DNA of 64,000 nucleotides from contig CAYFMQ010000013.1 of NCBI GenBank assembly GCA_964344255.1, forward strand, positions 31,103 to 95,102, given 5' to 3'. The stretch comes from JAJFIE01 sp964344255. Lineage in GTDB: Bacteria > Pseudomonadota > Alphaproteobacteria > Rhodospirillales > Casp-alpha2. Positions 7,990-16,710 of the stretch are shown piece after piece. The position numbers and the translations under genes were made by a program. Positions within the stretch are counted from its first letter, which is position 1, and each line of letters opens with the position of its first letter. The notes beneath the pieces were generated by a model. That model did no database searches. It saw only the letters and a list, made by a program, of their open reading frames with translations, and was not told the origin of the DNA.

Positions 7990-9132
7990 ATGACCCGTCC
8001 GCAACGTTACCTGATACGCATGATCCTGTTTGTACTGGTGGTGATCGGCCTGATTGGGTTCCTGTTCGTCCCCCTGCAGTCGGCGTTTATGGCGAATGCC
8101 CCTCTGAACGGATTGATCTGCGGCGTACTTGTTCTCGGTATTGCCTACAACTTCCGCCAGGTTTTGATGCTATATCCCGAAACCGAGTGGATAGAGGACT
8201 TCAGGCTCAACCGGCCCCATAAAGGACGCCCGCCCCGACTGCTGGCCCCTATGGCGACCATGGTCGGAGAAGAAGGCGATAGGCTACGATTGTCCGCCAT
8301 GTCCATGCGAACGGTGCTCGACGGCATCGACGCGAGACTGGATGAATCACGCGATATCTCGCGTTATACAATTGGCCTGCTTATCTTTCTCGGCCTGTTG
8401 GGAACATTCTGGGGGTTGCTGGATACGGTCAGCTCCATACGCGGCGTCATCGGCGGCCTCAGCATCACGGGCGGCGATGTCACCCAGGTGTTCACCGAAC
8501 TGAAGACCGGCCTCGAACAGCCCCTCGGCGGCATGGGAACGGCCTTCAGTTCCTCCCTGCTGGGTTTGAGCGGCTCGCTTATTCTCGGGTTCCTGGACCT
8601 GCAAGCCGGACAGGCGCAAAACAGATTTTTCAACAATCTCGAAGAATGGCTTTCCAGTGTCACCCGCCTTTCATCCGGTGCCTTGTCTGGTGAGGGCGAC
8701 CATTCGGTGCCTGCCTATGTTCAGGCGCTGTTGGAACAAACTGCGGACAGCCTGGAGCACCTTCAGCGCACGCTGACCCGAGGCGAAGAAAGTCGGATCG
8801 CCGTCAACACCAGCCTGAATCAAATGAGCGAGCAGATGGCGACCTTGACGGATCACATGCGCACGGAACACATGCTGATGAAATCCATGGCCGAAAGCCA
8901 GGTCAGCTTGAACGACGCCCTCAAAGGGTTAACCGAAAACGCCCAACCCGGTGCTGTACAGGAATCGCTGGATGAAGCGACGAAAACGCACATTCGCAAC
9001 CTTGATCTGCAAATGGGAAGGCTGGTAGACGAGCTTGGCGCGGGACGCACGGAAATTCTGCAGCAGGTTCGAAGCGAGATCAAATTACTGGCGCGCACCA
9101 TTGCCGCGCTTGTTGAAGAACCGAAACCTTAA
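7990..9132 (+). CDS. MotA/TolQ/ExbB-type channel protein
   Basis: A 380-residue inner-membrane protein. Predicted membrane segments are near residues 8-28, 33-55, 123-146 and 175-203; the third has the family glycine-rich pattern GLLGTFWGLLDTV, the fourth PLGGMGTAFSSSLLGLSGS. Residues 240-380 are polar and helical, a long cytoplasmic coiled tail. It would form the proton-conducting ring with the following MotB-like protein. The tail and pairing resemble ZorA of Zorya and other non-flagellar MotA relatives, but no flagellar gene or Zorya effector is nearby. Similar pairs are, as far as I recall, conserved in alphaproteobacterial chromosomes, suggesting an envelope function. Confidence 0.85.
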   Translation: MTRPQRYLIRMILFVLVVIGLIGFLFVPLQSAFMANAPLNGLICGVLVLGIAYNFRQVLMLYPETEWIEDFRLNRPHKGRPPRLLAPMATMVGEEGDRLRLSAMSMRTVLDGIDARLDESRDISRYTIGLLIFLGLLGTFWGLLDTVSSIRGVIGGLSITGGDVTQVFTELKTGLEQPLGGMGTAFSSSLLGLSGSLILGFLDLQAGQAQNRFFNNLEEWLSSVTRLSSGALSGEGDHSVPAYVQALLEQTADSLEHLQRTLTRGEESRIAVNTSLNQMSEQMATLTDHMRTEHMLMKSMAESQVSLNDALKGLTENAQPGAVQESLDEATKTHIRNLDLQMGRLVDELGAGRTEILQQVRSEIKLLARTIAALVEEPKP

Positions 9133-9153
9133 CTATCGTCCGCGGGGAACCAC

Positions 9154-10515
9154 ATGGGCACGTATTCGCGCCGTTCGCAACGTAGCGTCAATACCTGGCC
9201 GGGTTTTGTCGATGCCCTGGCGACATTGCTGATGGTCATCATCTTTCTGCTGATGATTTTCGTGATCGCCCAGTTTTTTCTCAACGATGCCATTTCAGGC
9301 AGGGACGACGCCCTTAACAGTCTTGAAAGCCAGGGCAGCGAACTGGCCGATATGCTTGCCCTAGAGCGCAAAACGACCGCCGATCTGCGATCAAATGTCG
9401 ATCAGTTATCCCAGGAATTAAAGGTTTCCGTCGCCACCCAGGACGATCTCCGGACATCCTTGAGAGCGCAAACGACACGGGCTGAAAGCGCCGAGGACAA
9501 ATCCTTAAGCCTTGCCCGGCAACTGGCCGATGTCCGGGAGAAGAACCTTGCCCAACTGGAACAGATTTCATCCCTGGCGCATGACGTTGAAGCACTGACC
9601 ACGCTTCGAGACCAGTTGCGGGAGGAAGTCGTCGGGTTGCTGCAGCGAGCGGAAAAGGCGGAAACAGAAGCAGCTCAGCTTTCGGAAACGGTCGCAGAGC
9701 AAAAATCCGCTCTCAGCATCAGCGAGGAGACGATCAACAGGCAGATAGAGGAACTCGCCAGGCTAACACACGACGTCAAAAACCTGCAGGCATTGAAAAC
9801 GGAGCTCGAAAATGAGGTCATGAACCTCGCCGGCAAGGTTGAAGAGACAGAAGGCAGGCTTTTAAGCGAAAAAGAATTGTCAGAAAGCGCAAGGGCCGAG
9901 GTTGCCCTGCTCAACCAACAGATGGAAGCCCTGCGCATTCAATTGGGAGAAATATCCGCCCTGCTGGATGCATCGGAAGCCAAGGCTATCGAGCAAAAGG
10001 CGGAAATCCAATCCCTTGGCAAACGACTGAATGCCGCATTGGCCGGAAAGGTCCAGGAACTGAGCCGGTATCGCTCTGAATTTTTTGGGCGCTTGAGTGA
10101 AATACTCGGTGACGCCGAGGGTATCCGGATTGTCGGAGATCGTTTCGTGTTGCAAAGCGAGCTGTTATTCGACCAGGGTTCAGCCGATTTGGGAGATGCA
10201 GGGCAAGAGCAAATGGTCCGACTGGCCGAAACCCTGAAAGAACTGGCTGAAAAAATTCCGCAAGATATTGACTGGATTCTTCGGGTCGATGGTCACACGG
10301 ATACGGTTCCAATCCATAATCTTCGCTTTCCTTCCAACTGGGAACTTTCTGCGGCCCGTGCCATATCCGTGGTTAAATTCCTGATTTCCCAGGGATTGCA
10401 GGCAAATCGTCTTGCCGCCACCGGCTTTGGGGAATATCAACCTCTTGATACGGGTACAAGCCCGGAATCAATGCTCCGCAACAGACGAATTGAACTAAAA
10501 CTGACGCAGCGTTAG
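9154..10515 (+). CDS. MotB-like OmpA-family protein with long coiled coil
   Basis: A 453-residue partner of the preceding channel protein. One membrane helix (about residues 21-43) has an aspartate at residue 20 in PGFVDALATLL, the position of the proton-carrying aspartate of MotB. Residues 45-310 are almost continuous coiled coil. Residues 325-453 are a peptidoglycan-binding OmpA domain with VDGHTDT, NWELSAARA and NRRIELKL. So it can anchor the channel to the wall across a very long stalk, much longer than in MotB or ExbD. It starts 21 bases after the channel gene, and the MFS gene follows after 14 bases. Confidence 0.85.
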   Translation: MGTYSRRSQRSVNTWPGFVDALATLLMVIIFLLMIFVIAQFFLNDAISGRDDALNSLESQGSELADMLALERKTTADLRSNVDQLSQELKVSVATQDDLRTSLRAQTTRAESAEDKSLSLARQLADVREKNLAQLEQISSLAHDVEALTTLRDQLREEVVGLLQRAEKAETEAAQLSETVAEQKSALSISEETINRQIEELARLTHDVKNLQALKTELENEVMNLAGKVEETEGRLLSEKELSESARAEVALLNQQMEALRIQLGEISALLDASEAKAIEQKAEIQSLGKRLNAALAGKVQELSRYRSEFFGRLSEILGDAEGIRIVGDRFVLQSELLFDQGSADLGDAGQEQMVRLAETLKELAEKIPQDIDWILRVDGHTDTVPIHNLRFPSNWELSAARAISVVKFLISQGLQANRLAATGFGEYQPLDTGTSPESMLRNRRIELKLTQR

Positions 10516-10529
10516 GGCCAAAAACTATC

Positions 10530-11717
10530 ATGTTGACGTTATTCCTGATCGTCCTGGTCGATCTGATTGGATTTGGCCTTTATATCCCCCTGTTGCCGTT
10601 CTACGCGGAACACTTCAATGCGAGCCCCTTCATGGTCGGCCTGACGATGGCCACTTTTTCGCTCACACAGTTTATTTCTGCCCCTTTCTGGGGCGCCTTG
10701 AGCGACAGCAAGGGAAGACGGCCCGTTCTGATGATCGGCATGGCCGGGTCAGTGATTTCCTACATTTGGTTGGGATTTGCCGATTCACTTTGGATCATTT
10801 TCGCTGCTCGTGCGTTAAACGGCCTGATGGCGGGGAACATCTCCGCCGCCTTCGCCTATATGGCCGATGTCACCACGCGTGAGAACAGGGCAAAAGGCAT
10901 GGGATTGATCGGTGCGGCTTTCGGGTTAGGCTTTATTGCGGGACCTGCCATCGGCGGCATCCTTGCCGGCTCCGACCCTGCAGCAGCCGATTTCCAGACA
11001 CCCGCTTTTGCCGCGGCAGGATTATCTGCCGTTGCCTTCATCATGACGGTTTTCTTTCTCAAGGAATCACTTTCAGATGAAGCCAGGCAACGTTTGGCTG
11101 AAACACCGAAAACCAGGCGAATGGCGCAACTTCGGGATTCGATGACACATCCAATAATGGGCAGTCTTCTGATCCTGATATTTCTGTCCACATTTGTTTT
11201 TGCCGGCCTGGAGAGCACTTTTGCCATGTGGTCAAGGCGGGCCTATGGATGGGGACCTGAACAGAACGGGTATCTGTTTGCCTTCATCGGGGTCACCAGC
11301 GCCCTTATTCAGGGGGGGCTGGTTGGACGGCTGGCAAAACGGTTTGGAGAAAAAAACCTGGTCGTTCAGGGCGCAGTTTCCCTGGCAATCGGCGTGTTGT
11401 TGATTCCTTTCGCTGTCAATCTTCCTATTTTGCTGATTGCCATGTTGATAGCCGGATATGGTTTCAGCGTCATAACGCCCGCATTAAACAGTCTTATTTC
11501 CTTGCAGGCTTCGGAAGACGAACAGGGCGGCGTGTTGGGCGTTACCCGGTCCGTTTCGACGCTGGCGCGGGTAGCAGGGCCAGCCTGGGCCGGACTTCTG
11601 TTTTCCCTTCTTGGTAAGGACTGGCCTTATTTCGGCGGCGCCCTCGTTATGGTTCTGGTGGTTATCCTGGCATGGACGATGAGAGCCAGGATAAGGGATT
11701 CCCTATTTAAGGAATAA
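10530..11717 (+). CDS. MFS transporter, TetA/multidrug-like
   Basis: A 395-residue, twelve-helix major facilitator. The loop between helices 2 and 3 carries GALSDSKGRRPVLMIG, the classic MFS motif A, and the fifth helix has GAAFGLGFIAGPAIGG (motif C), which marks drug/proton antiporters. The first helix (DLIGFGLYIPLLPFY) resembles the TetA/DHA1 branch. The substrate is unknown. It is the last gene of the OmpA-MotA-MotB-like group and starts 14 bases after it, so it is probably co-transcribed. Confidence 0.88.
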   Translation: MLTLFLIVLVDLIGFGLYIPLLPFYAEHFNASPFMVGLTMATFSLTQFISAPFWGALSDSKGRRPVLMIGMAGSVISYIWLGFADSLWIIFAARALNGLMAGNISAAFAYMADVTTRENRAKGMGLIGAAFGLGFIAGPAIGGILAGSDPAAADFQTPAFAAAGLSAVAFIMTVFFLKESLSDEARQRLAETPKTRRMAQLRDSMTHPIMGSLLILIFLSTFVFAGLESTFAMWSRRAYGWGPEQNGYLFAFIGVTSALIQGGLVGRLAKRFGEKNLVVQGAVSLAIGVLLIPFAVNLPILLIAMLIAGYGFSVITPALNSLISLQASEDEQGGVLGVTRSVSTLARVAGPAWAGLLFSLLGKDWPYFGGALVMVLVVILAWTMRARIRDSLFKE

Positions 11718-11786
11718 ACCCAAAGGACCCCTTGCACAGCCGTGATTCGTAGAGTATAGAGACGCCTCAAATTTCGGAGCAACGCC

Positions 11787-12011
11787 ATGAAAAATGATAT
11801 TCATCCCGGCTATCACACGATCACCGTTGAAATGACCGACGGATCGACGTTTGAAACCCGTTCTACCTGGGGCAGCGAGGGCGATACCCTGAAACTGGAT
11901 ATCGATCCAAAGACCCACCCTGCCTGGACCGGTGTACACCGGTTAATGGATACCGGAGGACAGCTGGCCAAATTCAATAAGCGTTTTGCTGATTTTGGCT
12001 TGAAAAGCTAA
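11787..12011 (+). CDS. rpmE: 50S ribosomal protein L31
   Basis: A 74-residue ribosomal protein. It starts with KNDIHPGYHTITVEMTDG and contains WTGVHRLMDTGGQLAKFNKRF, the C-terminal L31 signature. It has no cysteines, so it is the zinc-free type common in alphaproteobacteria. An intrinsic terminator lies 20 bases after the stop. Confidence 0.96.
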   Translation: MKNDIHPGYHTITVEMTDGSTFETRSTWGSEGDTLKLDIDPKTHPAWTGVHRLMDTGGQLAKFNKRFADFGLKS

Positions 12012-12030
12012 AGCTTAAATGTTTCCGGAA

Positions 12031-12057
12031 AAAGGCGTCATATGACGCCTTTTTTTA
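12031..12057 (+). terminator. rho-independent terminator after rpmE
   Basis: AGGCGTC and GACGCCT form a 7-bp stem around ATAT, followed by seven T residues. It closes the rpmE transcript. Confidence 0.9.
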
Positions 12058-12306
12058 TTCATCACACACCATTTTATTGATCGTTGCGGGTAGATGCTCA
12101 GGCAATAAAATAGTGTTATTTCCGATGCTTAACACCACAACTGTATAATTGGCGAAACTTTGGTTGTTTGCTAGTATATGACCGCGTTCGAATATTCGGG
12201 TCAATCTCGTGGGGAAGTTTTGTTTTGGGGTGCACTGCTTCCTGAGAGTTATGTTAACCATTTTTCGGTATTCGAATGAAAACCGACATATGCCTGACGG
12301 GAAGCG

Positions 12307-14238
12307 ATGGCTAGACAGATCAATTTCGAAGTCCAGATTAATCAGGGAGGGCGATGGACTATTCACGCACGCTTTCCTTCAACCGGACGTGAAGAAGCAA
12401 TTGAAGAAGCCAAGCAAATCGGTGGGCTCGGTTCCGTTCGCGTCCTGCGTGACGAATACAACAGTGAAACCGGTACCAGCAGCGAATACACAATCTACAA
12501 ATCCGGAGAAGGCGGAACCAGTTATTCTCCAGGCCCGTCCTCTTCAGGTGCTTCTGCTGGTGGCGGTGGCGCTTCAAGTTACGATGACGATGATGACGAT
12601 TATGAGGGCTCAGACGACGCCTGGATGAGCGGCGAGCATGAAGAAGAATTCCTCTATGACGATGACGAGGATGAAGGCCGCAAAAAGAAAAAGGATCCAA
12701 ATGCAACAGGTTTTACAGGCCTGATCGTCAAGCTTCTTTTCATAATCCTTTTGGCGGTCGGACTTGCCGGAAGCGTCGTCGCAGTCTTAAGCCCCTACAT
12801 TGATGGCATAAATGTATTCGGCGTTCGCATGAAGGGAGCCGCAAAAGAGAACACCCTGATCCTGACTTTTCTGCTTACGTTCCTGTCGACAGCGATCATG
12901 CTGTCCACTGTCTTGTTGCGAAAAACGAGCCTGAAAGAAAGAAAGCGCTCTCCGAAATCAGGACGGCCCGTCACACGAGCTGCCGCTAGACCTGCCGCGG
13001 CACAGAAGAAAAAAACGCAACCAGCCAAGTCTGCTTCGCAGGAGACAGCTATACCGCCAATTCCTACCGAAACCGCCAAGGCGTCATCCGGAGAAGATGC
13101 GGAAACCAAGGAAGTACCGCCCATCCCGGACACGGATTCCATGGCTGAATTCCGGGAAGCGGCTTCGGCAGAAGCCAGTAGTGGCGATACTTCCGAAGCG
13201 CCAACACCGACAGAAATGGCATCTGATGAGGAATCGGATGAATCAAAACGCGGCGTCGTTTTATCCGCGGAAGATTACCCGATGGCTGGAGAGCAAGGCG
13301 CCGACATGCTTTCGCCACACGCGGAAAAACAGAAGAAGTACATGATGGGCTTTATCGAAAAAGCCATGTCAGCGGCCGGGCAGGATCAAAAATCCATGTC
13401 GAATTTCGATAAATTTGGAATCAGCTTGTTCCTGGCGGGCGCCTGTGAATCCCTTGGGCAGAAACATGAGCTCAGTGACAGTGAGGTCGCGAAAATCATG
13501 GCTGACAGCGTCCAGACAATGGGTTTCAAGCGTTCCCATGCCACGACGTTCGCTGACAAGTACGACGAATATCTTGTGCAGGATCCAACCTACATGCAGA
13601 TGTTCCAGGCGGGCAGGAACTCTTTGTCAACCTACCTCACCGATGAAAGCCGGATAGAGCAAAACATGGTCACCGCCATGACAGAATGGAATAAGCCCAA
13701 GGCGAAGGAAGCCGAGGCAGGGCCTGTGACCGTTCTGTTCACCGATATTGCAGGTTCGACGGCGATGACACAGAACCTCGGTGACGCCGGCGCTCAACAG
13801 GTTGTGCGGGCTCATAACCGGGTGGTTCGGGAAGCCCTGACCATGTGGAACGGCAAGGAAATCAAGCATACAGGTGACGGGATCATGGCTTCGTTCGTAA
13901 AAACCTCGGACAGCCTGGATGCAGCAATGCAAATGCAGCGAGAAGCGAATGAACACACGGCGCAAAATCCGGATAAACCACTACGCCTGAAAATTGGAAT
14001 CAACGCCGGCGAGCCCATATCCGAGGATAACGACCTGTTTGGCTCAACGGTCCAAATGTCGGCGCGAATTGTCGACAAGGCCCAGGCGGATGAAATTTTC
14101 GTATCCGAGATTGTGCGCGGCATTTGCGCTGGTAAAAGCTATAAGTTCAAAAACCGGGGAACGTACCCAATGAAAGGGTTTGAAACGGATCCTGTACTTT
14201 ATGAAGTGGTCTGGCGAGAAGAAGAAGAGGCGGAATAA
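12307..14238 (+). CDS. membrane-anchored class III adenylate/guanylate cyclase
   Basis: A 643-residue protein. Residues 1-65 form a small domain (NFEVQINQGGRW, then VRVLRDEYN) found at the start of several Rhodospirillales signalling proteins. Then come a glycine/serine stretch and a run of aspartates, and two membrane helices near residues 138-162 and 183-205. An alanine/proline/glutamate-rich linker and a helical domain (about 345-460) follow. The cyclase domain spans 472-643: metal aspartates D480 (LFTDIAGST) and D524 (HTGDG), lysine K520 at the base-selecting position, and GSTVQMSARI, where Ser/Thr replaces the usual second selecting aspartate. ATP as substrate is likely, not certain. Confidence 0.9.
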   Translation: MARQINFEVQINQGGRWTIHARFPSTGREEAIEEAKQIGGLGSVRVLRDEYNSETGTSSEYTIYKSGEGGTSYSPGPSSSGASAGGGGASSYDDDDDDYEGSDDAWMSGEHEEEFLYDDDEDEGRKKKKDPNATGFTGLIVKLLFIILLAVGLAGSVVAVLSPYIDGINVFGVRMKGAAKENTLILTFLLTFLSTAIMLSTVLLRKTSLKERKRSPKSGRPVTRAAARPAAAQKKKTQPAKSASQETAIPPIPTETAKASSGEDAETKEVPPIPDTDSMAEFREAASAEASSGDTSEAPTPTEMASDEESDESKRGVVLSAEDYPMAGEQGADMLSPHAEKQKKYMMGFIEKAMSAAGQDQKSMSNFDKFGISLFLAGACESLGQKHELSDSEVAKIMADSVQTMGFKRSHATTFADKYDEYLVQDPTYMQMFQAGRNSLSTYLTDESRIEQNMVTAMTEWNKPKAKEAEAGPVTVLFTDIAGSTAMTQNLGDAGAQQVVRAHNRVVREALTMWNGKEIKHTGDGIMASFVKTSDSLDAAMQMQREANEHTAQNPDKPLRLKIGINAGEPISEDNDLFGSTVQMSARIVDKAQADEIFVSEIVRGICAGKSYKFKNRGTYPMKGFETDPVLYEVVWREEEEAE

Positions 14239-14288
14239 CCCCCTCGCATCATTATTCCCACCAAACGCCATATTATTCCACCTTGGCA

Positions 14289-14317
14289 CTTGCGTCGATT
14301 AACCAGTCTGCCTATCT
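14289..14317 (+). promoter_or_regulatory. RpoH-like heat-shock promoter upstream of the small heat-shock gene
   Basis: CTTGCG, then 16 bases, then CCTATCT resembles the alphaproteobacterial sigma32 pattern (CTTG at -35, CCTATNT-like -10). It lies about 120 bases before the Hsp20 start codon, which fits the product. Confidence 0.4.
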
Positions 14318-14379
14318 CATAGGTCGATCCTTGAAGAGCGCTGCCAAGCAGGCTTTTCGAAGAGATCGATAGAGTTGAG

Positions 14380-14406
14380 ATCCGGCCAGGTCCTGGCGGA
14401 TTTTTT
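14380..14406 (+). terminator. terminator-like hairpin in the Hsp20 leader
   Basis: ATCCG-G-CCAGG pairs with CCTGG-CGGAT and is followed by six T residues. It may terminate the upstream cyclase transcript. Since the likely heat-shock promoter lies before it, it could also act as an attenuator or thermosensor within the Hsp20 leader. Confidence 0.5.
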
Positions 14407-14434
14407 ATAAACCCATGTAGCTCAAGAAGAGGAT

Positions 14435-14914
14435 ATGGCTATGCATTCGATTGATTTTTCCCCGCTTTTCCGTCACTCCGTCGGTTTTGACCGCATGCAG
14501 CGGTTGCTCGATTCCGCCATGCAAGGCGACACCAACGCCCAATCTTATCCGCCCTATAATATTGAAGTTCGTGGCGAGGATGAGTACCGGATCACCATGG
14601 CGGTTGCCGGGTTTTCCCAGGACGAACTGGAGGTTGTCGTTAACGAAGACACCCTGACCATCAGCGGCAAACATGCCGATGAAGGCCCTGAAGGTGAATT
14701 TCTTCATCGCGGTATTGCCCGACGAGCTTTTGAGCGACGCTTTAATCTTGCCGATACCATCAAGGTAACGGGAAGCTACCTGGATAAGGGGTTATTGCAT
14801 GTGGAACTCGTCCGTGAAATTCCGGAAGAGAAAAAACCACGGCATATCACTATTCAGGCCTCCGGAAACGATAAGGGCGACGCCAAGTCCATCGAGTCGA
14901 AACAGGCGGCCTGA
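14435..14914 (+). CDS. Hsp20/alpha-crystallin small heat-shock protein (IbpA-like)
   Basis: An ATP-independent holdase that binds unfolding proteins. The 159-residue product has the IbpA-type N terminus (DFSPLFRHSVGFDRMQRLLD), an alpha-crystallin domain from about residue 40 to 130 with YRITMAVAGFSQDELEV and the GLLHVELVREIPEEKKPR end of the domain, and a C-terminal tail. GAAGAGG lies seven bases before the chosen ATG. It is a stand-alone gene with its own terminator; an RpoH-like promoter and a leader hairpin precede it. Confidence 0.95.
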   Translation: MAMHSIDFSPLFRHSVGFDRMQRLLDSAMQGDTNAQSYPPYNIEVRGEDEYRITMAVAGFSQDELEVVVNEDTLTISGKHADEGPEGEFLHRGIARRAFERRFNLADTIKVTGSYLDKGLLHVELVREIPEEKKPRHITIQASGNDKGDAKSIESKQAA

Positions 14915-14951
14915 CTCATAAATAGGTAATATCTGCTAATTCAAAAATTAT

Positions 14952-14982
14952 CGGGGGCCGCCAATGGCAGCCCCCGTTTTTT
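14952..14982 (+). terminator. rho-independent terminator after the Hsp20 gene
   Basis: CGGGGGC pairs with GCCCCCG around a short loop that itself contains a GCC/GGC pair, followed by six T residues. Confidence 0.9.
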
Positions 14983-15104
14983 ATACCTCAACCTGTCAAA
15001 CTCGCCGGATATGCGACGGTCGCGAACGTATCTAAGCAGGGAGTCTTCATGCGGTCAAGTCAGCATGTTAAGAACATATTCAGCTAATGGGAAATTTACC
15101 TGAA

Positions 15105-15134
15105 ACAAAAAGACCGCCCCGAATTTCGGGGCGG
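15105..15134 (-). terminator. minus-strand intrinsic terminator in the 14915-15289 intergenic stretch
   Basis: CCGCCCCGA and TCGGGGCGG form a 9-bp perfect stem around three bases. Read on the minus strand it is followed by a T-rich tract. It could end read-through from the DUF1192 gene. Apart from this and the Hsp20 terminator I see nothing in the 375-base stretch. Confidence 0.55.
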
Positions 15135-15289
15135 CGAGTTCAACAGGGAGGCGTCAAAGTTGACAGGATGGTTTGCCCATCCACTACCAATAAGAACATA
15201 TCATGCTTAAAATAACATTAAGGCTTCAAATTTAGTTTTGGCATACCCGTGCTTGCCTGGTCGAAGGAAACAACTTAGGTAAATAGATT

Positions 15290-15505
15290 ATGCAAGATCA
15301 GATTATTGCGTGGAGCGTCATCGTTTTCGGGTTTACCCTCCCCCTCCTCCACATCGTTATATCCCCGTCCGCCGGATCATGGAAACCACCATCCTGCAGC
15401 AAATGCCCATTCGGCCCCCGGGTGGGTTGGATCATCATGGTTTTGATGTTAGGCCCCATAGGCTGGATCATGTTCATGCTATCTAGACGGAAAAAAACGT
15501 CCTAG
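15290..15505 (+). CDS. small membrane protein with two helices
   Basis: A 71-residue protein with two hydrophobic stretches (about residues 5-25 and 46-64). A short loop between them carries the pair SCSKCP, and the end is basic (SRRKKTS). The second helix (GWIIMVLMLGPIGWIMFML) resembles the PLDc_N-type membrane domain with its central proline. The role is unknown. No strong ribosome binding site is visible, and it stands between genes of the opposite strand, so the call rests on its composition. Confidence 0.55.
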   Translation: MQDQIIAWSVIVFGFTLPLLHIVISPSAGSWKPPSCSKCPFGPRVGWIIMVLMLGPIGWIMFMLSRRKKTS

Positions 15506-15531
15506 CATCAGCTTTCAGGAATCATCGCCTG

Positions 15532-15714
15532 TCAGGTTTTAAAAAAAGAATCCGCGCTGACACGGGCAGATTCCTTATTTTTGATCGTCTCCTCTACACG
15601 GGCGATCTCGGCTTTCAAATCCTCTATATATTCGTGCAGGGCCTCAATCGACATAACCTCAAGGTTTTTCACTTTCGGTTGCACAAAAACAGGTTCCAGA
15701 TCATCAGAATCCAT
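15532..15714 (-). CDS. DUF1192 family small protein
   Basis: A 60-residue protein with the family pattern: an acidic start (DSDDLEP), a KNLEVMSIEALHEYIEDLKAEI helix, and an end with ADSFFK. It is predicted to be one coiled-coil helix. The family is found across alphaproteobacteria and has no assigned function. It is transcribed toward the small membrane gene on the other strand. Confidence 0.85.
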   Translation of the reverse strand: MDSDDLEPVFVQPKVKNLEVMSIEALHEYIEDLKAEIARVEETIKNKESARVSADSFFKT

Positions 15715-15928
15715 AGGGCCTCCAGCTCGTTCAATTCACTTAAAGATAGTTTATTATGATTTTTTTGCAGAGAAATACGATTTTTTGGGTTTTGAAGCGT
15801 CAATTTATTTGCCTCGACGCGATTTAGGGCTTTGACCGATAGCAAATAGGGGCGTTATAAAGAGCCCAATCCGAAAATTGACGTTGACCCGCTTTAAGCG
15901 ATCAGCCTCAGCCGAAAAGGAAACTAGG

Positions 15929-16627
15929 ATGACGCGTCCTTTGATGCCAAAGGCCACGGCGGTATGGCTCGTTGAAAATACCGCTCTAACTTTTGACCAG
16001 ATCGCAGCTTTTTGCGAACTGCATATTCTTGAAGTGCAGGCAATTGCCGATGAAGAAGTCGCCATCGGCATGCAAGGGCTCGACCCGGTCCGTGGCGGCG
16101 AACTCACGCTTGAAGAAATTAGTCGCTGCGAAGCCGATTCATCTGCCCGCCTTGAAATGTCCAAGGCTGCAGTTGCTCACGCGAAACAGCAAAAGAAGAA
16201 AAGCCGTTATACGCCTGTTTCAAAACGCCAAGACCGTCCGGATGCCATTGCGTGGTTGTTGAAGAATTATCCGGAGCTGACCGACGCCCAGATCGGCAAG
16301 CTGGTCGGGACAACAAAACCGACGATCAATTCGGTCCGTGACCGGACTCATTGGAATACGCCAAACATCACGGCCCAGAATCCGGTTGGCTTGGGACTAT
16401 GCACCAGTGCCGAGCTTGAAAAAGCCATTGCCCTGGCCCGCCCCCGCGCAGGCACTGTTTCCGCTCCGGCTGCCACGGCAGAAAAACCACAGGCTGAGAC
16501 GCCAGCACCTGCTACGGACACTGAAATGGCTCCTGTCCCGGTAGCGGACAATCCTGATCCGGAGCCAGCGGTAAATGAGGAAAGCGTCGCTTCCGTGTTC
16601 GGAACACCGGATGATTCCCAGGCATGA
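15929..16627 (+). CDS. trcR: cell cycle transcriptional regulator TrcR (DUF1013)
   Basis: An alphaproteobacterial DNA-binding protein annotated as a cell-cycle regulator. The 232-residue product starts at the ATG at 15929 (RPLMPKATAVWLVENTALTF), the conserved family N terminus. A first helix-turn-helix-like region spans residues 10-55 (FDQIAAFCELHILEVQAIADEE). The very conserved core is YTPVSKRQDRPDAIAWLLKNYPELTDAQIGKLVGTTKPTI, near residues 92-135, a second helix-turn-helix. After about residue 170 the tail is low-complexity alanine, proline and glutamate, longer than I would expect. An intrinsic terminator follows. Confidence 0.9.
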   Translation: MTRPLMPKATAVWLVENTALTFDQIAAFCELHILEVQAIADEEVAIGMQGLDPVRGGELTLEEISRCEADSSARLEMSKAAVAHAKQQKKKSRYTPVSKRQDRPDAIAWLLKNYPELTDAQIGKLVGTTKPTINSVRDRTHWNTPNITAQNPVGLGLCTSAELEKAIALARPRAGTVSAPAATAEKPQAETPAPATDTEMAPVPVADNPDPEPAVNEESVASVFGTPDDSQA

Positions 16628-16655
16628 AGTATTTCACTTGAAGTAAAGTTCTCAA

Positions 16656-16686
16656 CAAAAAGGGGTGGCATTAACCACCCCTTTTT
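16656..16686. terminator. bidirectional intrinsic terminator between trcR and the SDR gene
   Basis: AAAAAGGGGTGG and CCACCCCTTTTT form a 12-bp perfect stem around six bases. A-run and T-run flank it, so it serves both convergent genes. Confidence 0.92.
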
Positions 16687-16710
16687 CTATTTCGACAATC
16701 ACACGCTTTT

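Noticed and set aside
6889..11717. Zorya defence system
   Set aside because: Only MotA/MotB-like components are present. There is no ZorC, ZorD helicase or ZorE nuclease, and the flanks are housekeeping genes.
12055..12366. Minus-strand frame of 103 residues upstream of the cyclase gene
   Set aside because: It overlaps the 5' end of the cyclase gene, has no ribosome binding site and no recognisable motif.
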